Positions 22,773 through 32,182 are shown, numbered from the stretch's first letter. The stretch is DNA of 64,000 bases from Paenibacillus_AB sp036577625 (GCF_036577625.1 NZ_JARBDC010000042.1:71105-135104); one strand, 5' to 3'. The notes: a model not told the origin generated them from the letters alone. Made by a program: numbers and translations.

Positions 22773-25103
22773 ATGAACGACGCGAACCGTCCCTTCTTAT
22801 GGTACCGCAAGCCTGCCGCCGAATGGAACGAGGCGCTGCCGATCGGGAACGGCCGCCTCGGGGGCATGGTGTTCGGCATTCCCGACCGGGAGCGCATTCA
22901 GCTCAATGAAGATTCCGTCTGGTACGGGGGGCCGGCGGACCGCAACAATCCGGACGCCCTCGAGCATTTGCCGGCGATCCGGCGGCTTATTCTGGACGGC
23001 CGGCTCGGCGAGGCGCATCGTCTCGCCGCCATGGCGCTGTCCGGCACGCCCGAAAGCCAGCGCCATTATATGCCGCTCGGCGAACTTTCGCTTCAGCTCG
23101 ATCACGCCGGCTACGGCGATTATCGCCGGGAGCTGGACCTCGCCGCGGGCGTCGTCGCCGTCTCCTATACGGCTGGCGGGGTGCGCCATACGAGAGAGTA
23201 TTTTTCCAGCTATCCCGATCGTGTGCTCGTCGTCCGCCTGGCGGCGGATCGCAAGGGCAGTATCTCCTTTGCCGCCCGTTTGACGCGGGGCAAGCAGCGT
23301 TACGTGGACGAGCTTCGCTCGAGCGGAGGCCGGATGCTCGTCATGAAGGGCCATTGCGGCGGCCGGGGCGGCTCGGACTTTTGCGCGGTGCTGGCCGCCT
23401 ATCCCGAGGGCGGAAGCGTTAGGACGATCGGCGAGCATCTGCTCGTCGAAGGGGCGGACCGCGTCACGCTGCTGCTGGCGGCCGAAACGACGTTTCGCCG
23501 TGCCGATCCGGAAGCGGAGTGCATGCGAACGGTGCGGGAGGCTTCGGCGAAAACGTACGATGCCCTGCGCGGCAGCCATGTCGCGGACGTTTCCGCCCCG
23601 ATCGGGCGGGTGCGGCTGGACATCCGCGGCTCGGACGACGCGGCCGCCGCGGCGGAGCTGCCTACGGACGAAAGGCTGGAACGCGTCCGCGAGGGCGGAG
23701 AGGACAGCGGGCTCGTTTCGCTGTATTTTCAATACGGCCGGTATTTGCTGCTCGCGTCGAGCCGTCCGGGCTCGCTGCCCGCCAATTTGCAGGGCATCTG
23801 GAACGAGCATATGCGTCCGCCCTGGGACAGCAAATATACGATCAACATCAATACGCAGATGAATTATTGGCCGGCCGAGACGTGCAACTTGGCGGAATGC
23901 CACGAGCCGCTGTTCGACCTGATCGAGCGGATGCGCGTCAACGGCCGGGTTACCGCGCGGCGCATGTACGGCTGCCGCGGCTTCGTCGCCCATCACAACA
24001 CCGATATTTGGGCCGACACGGCGCCGCAGGACATTTATTTGCCTGCGACGCATTGGCCGATGGGAGCGGCGTGGCTGTGCCTTCATTTATGGGAGCATTA
24101 CAGGTTCGGGGGCGACCGCGACTTTTTGGCCCGCTGCTACGGGACGATGAAGGAAGCGGCGGCATTTTTCCTCGATTATTTGATCGATAGCGGGGACGGC
24201 CGTCTCGTCACGTGTCCTTCGGTATCGCCGGAAAATACGTATGTGCTGCCAAACGGCGAGCAGGGGCAGCTGTGCGCCGGTCCTTCGATGGACAGCCAAA
24301 TTTTGCGGGAATTGTTCGAGGCCGTCGTCGAGGCCGGACAGCTGCTCGGGGAGGGCGGCGAATCGGCGCCGTTCCGGGAGACGCTGGCCCGGCTGCCGGA
24401 GCCTTGCGTCGGCAAGCACGGCCAGCTGCAGGAGTGGCTTGCCGATTACGAGGAGAAGCATCCGGGGCACCGGCACATTTCGCATCTGTTCGCCCTTCAT
24501 CCGGGCAGCGCGATCACCGTGAAGGAAACGCCGGAGCTGGCCGCGGCGGCGCGCGTCGCGTTGGAGCGCAGGCTCGCGCACGGCGGAGGGCATACCGGCT
24601 GGAGCCGGGCATGGATCGTCAACATGTGGGCCCGGCTCGAGGACGGGGAGCAGGCGTACGCGAACGTAATGGAGCTGCTCCGCCAATCGACGCTGCCGAA
24701 CTTGTTCGACAACCATCCGCCGTTTCAGATCGACGGCAATTTCGGCGGGACGGCGGGCATCGCCGAAATGCTGCTGCAAAGCCACGCGGGCTATATTCGC
24801 CTGCTGCCCGCCCTGCCGAAGGCGTGGGAGTCGGGACGCGCGGAAGGGCTGCGGGCGAGAGGCGGCTTCGTCGTCGATATCGAATGGGAAGGCGGTAAGC
24901 TGCGGACGGCGGCGATCCGCTCCGCGCTGGGCGGCCGCTGCCGGTTGATGCTGGACCGAAACGCGGCGCGCGTATCGGCGGATGGCCGGCCGATCGAGAC
25001 CGACGCGGATGCGGATGCGGATTCGGTCGCGGATTCGGGCTCGACGAAGACGATCTCGTTTCCGACGGAGACGGGGCGCGCCTATATCGTTAAGGCGCTG
25101 TAG
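22773..25103 (+). CDS. Glycoside hydrolase family 95 (alpha-L-fucosidase/alpha-L-galactosidase type)
   Basis: 776 residues, full length. N-terminal beta domain beginning FLWYRKPAAEWNEALPIGNG then RLGGMVFG, and the (alpha/alpha)6 barrel with WNEHMRPPWDSKYTININTQ, MNYWPAETCNLAECHEPLFD and the histidine motif ENTYVLPNGEQGQLCAGPSMD. These are GH95 signatures; family members cleave terminal alpha-1,2-L-fucose or L-galactose, both found on pectic and xyloglucan side chains. It starts 4 nt after GH43 with GGGGG upstream, the third gene of the esterase-GH43-GH95 operon. The C-terminus has a short Asp/Ala repeat (DADADADSVADSGS). No signal peptide. Confidence 0.94.
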   Translation: MNDANRPFLWYRKPAAEWNEALPIGNGRLGGMVFGIPDRERIQLNEDSVWYGGPADRNNPDALEHLPAIRRLILDGRLGEAHRLAAMALSGTPESQRHYMPLGELSLQLDHAGYGDYRRELDLAAGVVAVSYTAGGVRHTREYFSSYPDRVLVVRLAADRKGSISFAARLTRGKQRYVDELRSSGGRMLVMKGHCGGRGGSDFCAVLAAYPEGGSVRTIGEHLLVEGADRVTLLLAAETTFRRADPEAECMRTVREASAKTYDALRGSHVADVSAPIGRVRLDIRGSDDAAAAAELPTDERLERVREGGEDSGLVSLYFQYGRYLLLASSRPGSLPANLQGIWNEHMRPPWDSKYTININTQMNYWPAETCNLAECHEPLFDLIERMRVNGRVTARRMYGCRGFVAHHNTDIWADTAPQDIYLPATHWPMGAAWLCLHLWEHYRFGGDRDFLARCYGTMKEAAAFFLDYLIDSGDGRLVTCPSVSPENTYVLPNGEQGQLCAGPSMDSQILRELFEAVVEAGQLLGEGGESAPFRETLARLPEPCVGKHGQLQEWLADYEEKHPGHRHISHLFALHPGSAITVKETPELAAAARVALERRLAHGGGHTGWSRAWIVNMWARLEDGEQAYANVMELLRQSTLPNLFDNHPPFQIDGNFGGTAGIAEMLLQSHAGYIRLLPALPKAWESGRAEGLRARGGFVVDIEWEGGKLRTAAIRSALGGRCRLMLDRNAARVSADGRPIETDADADADSVADSGSTKTISFPTETGRAYIVKAL

Positions 25104-25168
25104 CGGCCGTCCTGACCGCTTGGGAGCCTTTCGCCCGCTCCTTCGCAGCCGGCGGAACCGGGTTCAGT

Positions 25169-25357
25169 GGCTAACGAATCGTCCGATGCTTATGGGACGG
25201 AAAAACGATCGTTTTTCAGGCTAACGAATCCTCGTATCGTTATCGAGCCGAAAGTGGAGGAAATCGGACCGGTTTGCCGGCAATAGCATTATTGGAGTTC
25301 GTTACAAAAGTAAAGCGCCGCATTCGGCTCCGATAACGATGTCTCGGTTCGTTAGCC
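25169..25357 (+). repeat. Dispersed repeat family A, copy 1 (189 bp, MITE-like)
   Basis: It begins GGCTAACGAA and ends with its exact reverse complement TTCGTTAGCC, giving 10 bp terminal inverted repeats. A second element of the same length and similar sequence lies at 53457-53645. An inner copy of GGCTAACGAATC begins near 25229. It encodes nothing recognisable. Confidence 0.8.
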
Positions 25358-25497
25358 TATGTTCGAAACCGGCAAGAAGCGAGCCGGACGGGGGCCGGGC
25401 CGTGCGGACACAGCGGCCGTTATGCGTTCCCGTTTCGGCGTTTTCCGTTTCGTAATCTCCGGCTTACTCGCTCTCCTATCGGTGTCGTTTCGAACGA

Positions 25498-25650
25498 ACG
25501 GGAGAAGCCCCGGTTCAGATGGCGCCGCATCGGCGAAAGCACGGCATGGACCCTTGCAACGGGCGTTATCCCGTTTTTACCCGGAAACGGGAAACCGGCG
25601 ACAATAACGGGAACATTTCCGTCTCGTTTCCCGCTCCGCTGCCGTTTCGG
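25498..25650 (+). repeat. Dispersed repeat family B, copy 1
   Basis: About 153 bp of linked hairpins: CGGG AGAAGC CCCG, then GGCGCCG/CGGCG, then CCCGGAAACGGG, ending GCTCCGCTGCCGTTTCGG. It aligns end to end with 42680-42838 and in part with the reverse strand of 63905-63981. Not coding. Confidence 0.75.
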
Positions 25651-25666
25651 GTATAATAAGACAATT

Positions 25667-25732
25667 AAAATCAATTTATATCGCATAATGACATCCAAAT
25701 ATGAAGAATATAGCACTTATGTGCGATATACT
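25667..25732 (+). promoter_or_regulatory. Candidate operator and promoter region of the sugar-binding lipoprotein
   Basis: AAAATCAATTTA (25667-25678) matches the motif upstream of GH28 and of the AraC gene. TATATCGC (25677-25684) and GCGATATA (25723-25730) form an inverted repeat 38 bp apart. TATACT (25727-25732) may be the -10 box. The arrangement suggests an AraC-activated promoter shared with the rest of the pectin cluster. Confidence 0.4.
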
Positions 25733-25793
25733 GAAAGCGGTAACAGGCTATCCGAAAGGAAAGCTCGCTTGTTGCTCGTTGAAGCTAGAGAAG

Positions 25794-25808
25794 GGGTAAA
25801 CGCTTTCG
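25794..25808 (+). promoter_or_regulatory. Possible cre (CcpA) site in the leader
   Basis: The core GTAAACGCTTTC resembles a catabolite-responsive element, but three outer positions of the consensus are off. In a leader downstream of the promoter it could act as a road-block. Weak evidence compared with the cre at 53755. Confidence 0.3.
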
Positions 25809-25993
25809 CGCAACGGCCCGCCTGCGGATCGGACCGCCCCAGCGCCGCTGCCGGGCTCCGAACGTAAGGCGGCGCGCATAAAGACGGCAAGCGCGGGAGG
25901 CGGCCGTTCGCGCGAAGCCATTGTCCTTCAGGCAAAGGAAAGCGCTGTATCCTCGCGGTCGGACCGGTCAGAACGAATAAGAGGAGGGTTTGC

Positions 25994-27325
25994 ATGTTCA
26001 AAAAACACGTAACGTTATCCGTCGTCCTCGGCTTGCTCGCGGCGGCGGCCGCCGGCTGCGGAGGGACGGATAAAGAAAACGGCGCGGGCTCCGGCGCCGC
26101 CGATGCCGGCGGCGGCAAGGCGACCGATACGATCGACAAGCCGGTCACGATCGACATCACCGACGCCGGCGGCACGACGGCCGATCAGCTGGACGCCCTG
26201 TTCGGCAATGCGATCCGCAAAAAGTTCCCGAACGTGACGATCAATTACAAGCTGACGAACAAAGAGATCCGGCTGGAAAATTTGATTACCGCCGGCGAAA
26301 ACATCGACATTTACACCCGGTCGATCGGCTCCTTTTTCAACGAGGTTCCGGTATTCAAGTTTCAGTACGATCTTTCCGCCATGGTCAAAACGTACGGCCT
26401 CGATCTGAACCGGATCGAGCCGAGCCTGATCGATTCGATGAAAAACAACGCGGACGGCCAGCTGTGGGGATTGCCGGTGTTCAACACGAACTTGGTGCTC
26501 TACTACAACAAGGACATTTTCGACAAATTCGGCGTCGCGTATCCGAAGGACGGCATGACGTGGCCGCAAATTTACGATACCGCCAAAAAGCTGAACCGTA
26601 CCGAAAACGGCGTGACGTATGTCGGCCTCGCGCTGTCCGGCCAGCATCAAATCAAGCTGAACAGCTTGGGCATGCCGTACGTCGATGCGAAAACGGGACT
26701 GTCCACGTACGACGACGAGAAGTGGAAAAAAATATTCGAGCCGCTGTACGTTCCGGCGGAAGACCCGGGCTATCGGTCGTTCATGGCCGCGAAGGGGGAC
26801 AAAGTCGCCGATTCCCAAGATTTTTACGACAGCAAGGCGGCGATGCTCGGCACGATTCAGCATCATGCGGGGAACGCCAATTTCGCGAAAGCGGGCTTCA
26901 ACTGGGATATGGCCTCGTACCCGACGTACCCGGACAGTCCGGACGTCGGCAGCCAGTCGTATCCGACCTACTTCGCGATTCCGTCTTTCGCGAAAAACAA
27001 AGACGACGCCTTCAAAATCATCAAGTACCTGCTCTCCGACGAATTCCAGACGGAAGCGTCCAAGGCGGGCAACATGACCGTGCTGAAAAATCCGGACATC
27101 CAGAAGGCGTACGGCACGAACGCGTACAAAGGCAAAAACTTGCAGGCCGCCTTCCACAACAAGTTCGCGCCGGTCATGCGCAAGACGCCGTACGACGCCG
27201 ACGTGGAAAAAGCCGCGACCCAGCATATCGTGAACCTGGCTACCGGCAAAATCGACATCAATACCGCCCTGCGGCAGGCGAAAGACCAGGCGGACAAAAA
27301 AATCGCCGAGCTGAAGGCGAAATAA
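25994..27325 (+). CDS. Extracellular sugar-binding lipoprotein of an ABC importer (no adjacent permeases)
   Basis: 443 residues. Signal peptide and lipobox AAAAGC (Cys about residue 22), a Gly/Ala-rich linker, then the family 1 solute-binding fold with YYNKDIFDKFGVAYPKDGMT and, near the end, YDADVEKAATQHIVNLATGK and ALRQAKDQADKKIAELKAK. AGAGGAGGG precedes the ATG. It lies within the pectin cluster, between GH95 and GH43/lyase genes, so the likely ligands are pectin oligosaccharides. No permease or ATPase gene lies anywhere near. The two other lipoproteins of this type in the window (44371, 53813) share these motifs and are paralogues. Confidence 0.92.
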   Translation: MFKKHVTLSVVLGLLAAAAAGCGGTDKENGAGSGAADAGGGKATDTIDKPVTIDITDAGGTTADQLDALFGNAIRKKFPNVTINYKLTNKEIRLENLITAGENIDIYTRSIGSFFNEVPVFKFQYDLSAMVKTYGLDLNRIEPSLIDSMKNNADGQLWGLPVFNTNLVLYYNKDIFDKFGVAYPKDGMTWPQIYDTAKKLNRTENGVTYVGLALSGQHQIKLNSLGMPYVDAKTGLSTYDDEKWKKIFEPLYVPAEDPGYRSFMAAKGDKVADSQDFYDSKAAMLGTIQHHAGNANFAKAGFNWDMASYPTYPDSPDVGSQSYPTYFAIPSFAKNKDDAFKIIKYLLSDEFQTEASKAGNMTVLKNPDIQKAYGTNAYKGKNLQAAFHNKFAPVMRKTPYDADVEKAATQHIVNLATGKIDINTALRQAKDQADKKIAELKAK

Positions 27326-27439
27326 CCGGCGCCGAACGCCGGCCGAAAGCGGAAGGGGGGACGCGGGCGCGGGCGGACTCCCTTCGATTTTTGCCGCAGG
27401 AAGCGCCGACAGCGAAAAGGAGAAAGGGGCGAACCGTCC

Positions 27440-28951
27440 ATGCATCGTACCGCGAACGCCGACATTGCGGAAGCGCCGGTCGTTTTGGCGCTGAAGGGCA
27501 ATTATGCCGATCCGTCGATCATCCGCGTCGGCGCCGATTACTATATGACGCATACGTCATACAAGCACGTGCCCGGGCTGATCGTTTGGCATTCCCGCGA
27601 TTTGCTCCGCTGGACGCCGATATCCGCCGCGCTGCACGAATACGTCGGCGACGTCTGGGCGCCGGAGCTCGTCTGTCATGAAGGCAAGTTTTACATCTAC
27701 TTTCCCGCCGCCCGCACCAATTGGGTCGTGACCGCGGATTCGCCGCACGGCCCGTGGAGCCGGCCGGTCGACCTGAAGCTGAAGGGGATCGATCCCGGCC
27801 ATGTCGCAGGTCCGGACGGCAACCGGTATTTGTACGTGTCCGGGATCGACATCGTCCCGCTGTCGGACGACGGAATGTCGGTCGTCGGGCCGCCGAGGCG
27901 GGTTTACGAAGGCTGGCATTATCCGGCGGAATGGGAGGTGGAGGCGTTCGGTCTGGAAGGGCCGAAGGCGACGTACCGAAACGGCTATTATTACATGACC
28001 GCCGCCGAAGGGGGAACCGCCGGCCCGCCGACGAGCCATATGGTCGTCTCCTCCCGATCGCGGACGCCGTGGGGGCCGTGGGAGCATTCGCCCTACAATC
28101 CGATCGTCCGTACCGCCTCCGCGTCGGAGCGCTGGTGGTCGCGCGGCCACGGCACGCTGGCCGATACGCCGCACGGCGACTGGTATATCGCGTACCACGG
28201 CTATTTGAACGGCTTTCATACGCTCGGCCGTCAAACGCTGCTGCAGAAGGTCGAATGGACCGCCGACGGCTGGTACAATATCGCCTCGGGAACCGGCGCG
28301 GAACGGACGGAGCTTGCAAAAGCCGCCGCGCAGGGAGCGGAGCCGCAAGCCGGCGGACACGTCGCGGGCGACGATTGGGAAGACGACCGGCTCGGCCTGC
28401 ATTGGCAGTGGTACGGCGAACCGCGGCGGGAGCGATTCCGTCCGGGCGGCGGGGAGCTGCGCGTCGACGGCGCGCCGGGCGAATCCCCTCCTGCGCCGCT
28501 TCTGTACATGGCGGGCGATTGCGCCTATGAAGCGGAAGTCGACGTGATCGTCCGCGGCGGCGCCGAAGGCAGGCTGATGCTGTACTACAACGAGCAAGCC
28601 TATCTCGGCATCGGGGTGTCGGCGGGCGGAGTGCGCCATTTCCGTTCGCACAAATCGTACGCCTCGATTCCGTGCAGGGGCGACCGTGTAAGGGTGCGCA
28701 TACGGAACGACCGGCATATCGTATCGTTTCATTACAGCGAGGACGGCGTTCATTGGCGCAAATACGACAAAACGGCCGACGCCTCCGGCTTCCATCACAA
28801 TACGTTCGGCGGCTTTCTCAGCCTGCGCGTCGGGCTGGACGCCGCGGGGGAAGGAACCGCCGTATTCCGCCGCTTTCGCTACCGGCCGCTCGAATCGCCG
28901 GGCGATTCCGGCCGATCCGGCGGCTGCGAAGAAACGGGGGGACGAGCATGA
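27440..28951 (+). CDS. Glycoside hydrolase family 43 (arabinosidase/xylosidase/galactosidase type)
   Basis: 503 residues. Propeller with the catalytic base Asp in GNYADPSIIRVGADYYM, the second Asp in LKGIDPGHVAGPDG, and the acid Glu in FGLEGPKATYRNGYYYM. RGHGTLADTPHGDWYIAYHG is the conserved metal-binding histidine region. After ~320 there is a C-terminal beta-sandwich (DDWEDDRLGLHWQWYGEP, DRHIVSFHYSEDGVHWRKYD). It belongs to a different branch from the GH43 at 21104. It has no signal peptide. It precedes the lyase gene with a 4 nt ATGA overlap. Likely role: removing arabinose or galactose from rhamnogalacturonan side chains inside the cell. Confidence 0.92.
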   Translation: MHRTANADIAEAPVVLALKGNYADPSIIRVGADYYMTHTSYKHVPGLIVWHSRDLLRWTPISAALHEYVGDVWAPELVCHEGKFYIYFPAARTNWVVTADSPHGPWSRPVDLKLKGIDPGHVAGPDGNRYLYVSGIDIVPLSDDGMSVVGPPRRVYEGWHYPAEWEVEAFGLEGPKATYRNGYYYMTAAEGGTAGPPTSHMVVSSRSRTPWGPWEHSPYNPIVRTASASERWWSRGHGTLADTPHGDWYIAYHGYLNGFHTLGRQTLLQKVEWTADGWYNIASGTGAERTELAKAAAQGAEPQAGGHVAGDDWEDDRLGLHWQWYGEPRRERFRPGGGELRVDGAPGESPPAPLLYMAGDCAYEAEVDVIVRGGAEGRLMLYYNEQAYLGIGVSAGGVRHFRSHKSYASIPCRGDRVRVRIRNDRHIVSFHYSEDGVHWRKYDKTADASGFHHNTFGGFLSLRVGLDAAGEGTAVFRRFRYRPLESPGDSGRSGGCEETGGRA

Positions 28952-31293
28952 ACCGGCTGGTTACGTTGTCGGTCCGCAACACGCTGCCGTTTCCGCGGCG
29001 AAACGAGCCGGTCGCGACGGGGATTCCCGTGCCGAAAACGGCGGGGCTTCGCCGTGCGGGCGATCTGGCGCTTTACGACCAGGACGGCCGGCGCGTGCCG
29101 GCCCAATTCGCTCCGCTCGCCCATTGGGAGGACGGCATCGCCGTGAAATGGGCGCTGCTCCACTTCCGGACGGACGCGGAAGCGGGCGCGGAGCGGCGGT
29201 ACGATCTCGTCGCAGAGCCGAGGGCGGACGACGTCGGCCTCGACGACGGCACTGCGCCGCGGCGTATCGCGACGGAAACGCCGGAAGGCGTGCTGCTCGA
29301 TACGGGCGTTTGGCGCGGCACGATCGGCGCGGACGGCGCGCTCGTAAGCGGCATTGAGGTGAAAGCGGGCGAAGCGTGGCGGCCGGTTTCGTCCGCCGAG
29401 GGCGGATTGTACGGTACGGCGGAAACCGTAGCGGGCGGAACGAGGTACGTGGCGGGAAAGCCGCGCGAACGGATCGTCGAGGAAAACGGCACGGAGCGGG
29501 CGATCGTCAAAATCGCCGGAAGCTACGTACCGGCGCCGAAGCAGCCGCAAGCGGGCGAAGCCGCCGAATCGGGCGCCGAGGACGGGCTGCGGGGCCGGTT
29601 GGCGTACGAGATCCGGATCGAAGCGTATCGCGGGAAAACGGAGCTGAAGCTGACCCATACGGTCGCCGCCGGACCGGACGGCGCTCATTTTGCGGAGCTG
29701 GCGCTCCGTCTGCCGATGCCGGTCGAGCGGATATCGGCGGGCGGCGGGGACGGCGTCCTGTACGAGCAAGACGGCGTCGCGCCCGGCCGGACGCTCGGGA
29801 TCATACATTATGCCGAAGACGAATACGGCTGCGGCGCGCTTGACCCGGCGGCGCCCGAGCATCGGCGGGAGAACGGTCGGCACGACGGCTGGCTCGCCGC
29901 GCGAAACGGGCGCGCGGCCGTTGTCGCGACGATCCGGCATTTTGCCGAAACCTATCCGAAAAGCGTGGAGACGAACGGGGACGAGCTGACGATCGGATTG
30001 CTGCCCGGGCGGTCCGATACGAAAGATTCGTTCGTTCCGGCGAATCAGATGCTGGACCGTTACTCGCTCGCTCCGGGGGAAGCGCGCACGCACGAGCTGC
30101 TGCTCGCCTTCGCCGCGCCGGACTTGAGCGACGAAGCGGCGCGCCGCATGTCCGCCGCGTTTCACCGCCCGATGCTCGCGCTCGCCCCGTGGGACTGGTA
30201 CACGGATAGCGGCGCGCTGGGCGACCTGATTCCGCGCTCCGACCGGTACGAAGACTACGAGAAAGCGGTGGACGATACGCTCGCTTCCTGCCTGCGCCGG
30301 CGCGATGCGCTGCGTCTGTACGGAGACCGGAACTTCGGCGACGACCAATACGGCAAGCCGGGCGTATGGAACAACGGCGAGTACGATTACGCCCATGTGG
30401 GCATGCTTCATTTCCTCCGCGGCGCGGGACGGGATTGGTTCGAGCGGTACGCGCTGCCGGCCGCGCGGCATATGATGGACATCGACGTCTGCCACGCCGG
30501 TCCGCATGCGGGCAAAGTGCATCAGCACGGCGAGCGGCATAATTCGGAGACGCCGAAGCTCGGCTCGCACGCCTGGATTCGCGGATTGCTGGAATATTAC
30601 TGCTTCACGGGGGATTTGCGGGCGAGAGACGTCGCCTTGAAGGTCGCCGATACGTGGAGCGCCGATATTTTGGGCAGAGGCGTGGCGGAAGGGACGGAGC
30701 GGGGCATCACATGGCCGGTCGTTTCGATGCTGGCGGCGTACGGCACATTTCCGAAGCCGGCTTATTTGGAGGCGGCGAGCCTGCTCGTCCGCACGGTGCT
30801 GGACTGCCACGACCCGCTCGAGGGCGACTTCAAGGGGACGATGAGCCGGCCGACGACGAAAAACAACTGGGGCACGTTTGTCATCGGCTCGCCCGTTCTC
30901 GAGTCGCTCGTCCTGTACGAGCAAACGACGGGAGACGTTCGGGCCAAAGAAACGGTCGTGCGAGCGGCCCGGCGGCTTGCGAGGCTGAACTGGCTGCCGG
31001 ACGTCGGCGCATGGGAATATACCCATTCGATGCTGTCGGGCGGGGAGCGGGTTCATAACGCCAAAACCGACAAAATGGTGACGCCCGCCGTCCTGTACGG
31101 CTATCTGTACTCCGGGGACGGGGAGCTGCTCGCGAAGGCGATGAGCGCTTTTGCCCATAGCGCGGGAGTTCCTTCCGGCTCCGGAAAAGACGTCGGACAG
31201 TCGTACTGCTTCGGGGTGCGGATTCCGGCGCTGCTCGAGCGCGCCAAATCGATGAAGGAGGGATGCGCCGATGACGCTTCGCGAAATGAATGA
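28948..31293 (+). CDS. YetA/PcRGLX-like exo-rhamnogalacturonan lyase family protein
   Basis: 781 residues from ATG 28948, which overlaps the GH43 stop (ATGA); GGGGGGACGAG is upstream. The N-terminal beta domain starts NTLPFPRRNEPVATGIPVPK, the centre has CHAGPHAGKVHQHGERHNSE and the C-terminal alpha/alpha region GMLHFLRGAGRDWFERYALP. These match Bacillus YetA and the PcRGLX exo-lyase of Penicillium, which release disaccharides from the ends of rhamnogalacturonan I by beta-elimination. No signal peptide, so it acts on imported fragments. The family assignment is from memory of its motifs and is moderately sure; the activity in bacteria is inferred from the fungal enzyme and the pectin context. 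Confidence 0.8.
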   Translation: MNRLVTLSVRNTLPFPRRNEPVATGIPVPKTAGLRRAGDLALYDQDGRRVPAQFAPLAHWEDGIAVKWALLHFRTDAEAGAERRYDLVAEPRADDVGLDDGTAPRRIATETPEGVLLDTGVWRGTIGADGALVSGIEVKAGEAWRPVSSAEGGLYGTAETVAGGTRYVAGKPRERIVEENGTERAIVKIAGSYVPAPKQPQAGEAAESGAEDGLRGRLAYEIRIEAYRGKTELKLTHTVAAGPDGAHFAELALRLPMPVERISAGGGDGVLYEQDGVAPGRTLGIIHYAEDEYGCGALDPAAPEHRRENGRHDGWLAARNGRAAVVATIRHFAETYPKSVETNGDELTIGLLPGRSDTKDSFVPANQMLDRYSLAPGEARTHELLLAFAAPDLSDEAARRMSAAFHRPMLALAPWDWYTDSGALGDLIPRSDRYEDYEKAVDDTLASCLRRRDALRLYGDRNFGDDQYGKPGVWNNGEYDYAHVGMLHFLRGAGRDWFERYALPAARHMMDIDVCHAGPHAGKVHQHGERHNSETPKLGSHAWIRGLLEYYCFTGDLRARDVALKVADTWSADILGRGVAEGTERGITWPVVSMLAAYGTFPKPAYLEAASLLVRTVLDCHDPLEGDFKGTMSRPTTKNNWGTFVIGSPVLESLVLYEQTTGDVRAKETVVRAARRLARLNWLPDVGAWEYTHSMLSGGERVHNAKTDKMVTPAVLYGYLYSGDGELLAKAMSAFAHSAGVPSGSGKDVGQSYCFGVRIPALLERAKSMKEGCADDASRNE

Positions 31294-32182
31294 TCCGATC
31301 GTGGTAGCCCGCGACGGAAGCGGTCAGTTTACGACCGTTCAGGAGGCGGTCGACCGGCTGCCCGATTATTCCGAGACGCCGGTCACGATATCGATTAAAA
31401 ACGGCGTTTACCGCGAAAAGCTGGTCGTTCCGCAGTCGAAAACGAACGTCCGGTTCGTCGGCGAAAGCCGCGACGGCACCGTTCTCGTTAATTCGGACAA
31501 CGCGCATACGCCCGGCGACGACGGCCAGCCGCTCGGCACGTTTCGCAGCGCCAGCGTATTCGTCTACGGCGACCGGTTCGCCGCGGAACGGTTGACGATC
31601 CAAAACGACTCGGGCCAAGGAACCGGTCAGGCGGTGGCCGCCTTCGTGCAGAGCGACAAGGCCGTCTTTCGCGACGTGACGTTTTTGGGCTACCAGGATA
31701 CGCTGTATACGGCCGAAGGCAGGCAGTATTACGAGAATTGCCGGATCGAAGGCGACGTCGACTTTATTTTCGGGGCGGCGACGGCGGTGTTCGATCGCTG
31801 CGTCATTCACAGCAAGCGGAGCGGCAGCTATTTGACCGCGGCGTCGACGCCGCCGGAGCGGCGGTTCGGCTACGTGTTTCTCGATTGCCGCATTACCGGC
31901 GATCCGGGCGTGAAGGACGTTTATCTCGGCAGGCCGTGGCGTCCGCATGCGAGCGTCGCGTTTATCCGCACCTGGATGGACGGGCTCGTCATACCGGCCG
32001 GCTGGCACAATTGGCGGGACCCGGAACGGGAAAAGACGGCCCGGTACGCCGAATACGACAGCCGCGGGCCGGGAGCGGCGCCGCAAGCCCGCGTCGGCTG
32101 GTCGCGCCAGCTGTCGGAGCGGGAGGCGGCGGAGTACGACGCAGGCGCCGTTTTGGGCGGCGACGACGGCTGGCGGCCTTGA
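31271..32182 (+). CDS. Pectinesterase (carbohydrate esterase family 8)
   Basis: 303 residues. It removes methyl esters from galacturonic acid residues. All CE8 motifs are present: GQAVA with Gln120, GYQDTLY with Asp143, EGDVDFIFG with Asp164 as nucleophile, and the arginine in YLGRPWRP. It has no signal peptide, unlike secreted plant-pathogen enzymes, consistent with intracellular de-esterification of imported oligogalacturonides. GAAGGAGGG lies before the ATG, inside the last 23 nt of the lyase gene. It is the last gene of the GH43-lyase-esterase unit and is followed by a strong terminator. Confidence 0.95.
   Translation: MTLREMNDPIVVARDGSGQFTTVQEAVDRLPDYSETPVTISIKNGVYREKLVVPQSKTNVRFVGESRDGTVLVNSDNAHTPGDDGQPLGTFRSASVFVYGDRFAAERLTIQNDSGQGTGQAVAAFVQSDKAVFRDVTFLGYQDTLYTAEGRQYYENCRIEGDVDFIFGAATAVFDRCVIHSKRSGSYLTAASTPPERRFGYVFLDCRITGDPGVKDVYLGRPWRPHASVAFIRTWMDGLVIPAGWHNWRDPEREKTARYAEYDSRGPGAAPQARVGWSRQLSEREAAEYDAGAVLGGDDGWRP

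Larger units (their letters stand above)
25104..25993. other. 890 bp noncoding gap with two dispersed repeats and the SBP leader
   Basis: No supported gene. It holds a family A element (25169-25357), a family B element (25498-25650), an AT-rich regulatory stretch (25667-25732), a possible cre site (25794) and a leader of about 260 nt before the sugar-binding lipoprotein. Short open frames here fall inside the repeats and lack ribosome sites. Confidence 0.8.

Noticed and set aside
25359..25607. Small open frame in the gap before the sugar-binding lipoprotein
   Set aside because: It lies across dispersed repeats A and B, has arginine-rich low-complexity translation and no ribosome site.
25733..25993. 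Riboswitch in the 260 nt leader of the sugar-binding lipoprotein
   Set aside because: I could not match any known riboswitch core and saw no terminator or sequestering hairpin near the start codon.
28672..28947. Upstream extension of the lyase frame
   Set aside because: It overlaps the GH43 gene in another frame and is arginine-rich; the ATG at 28948 has a ribosome site and overlaps the GH43 stop.
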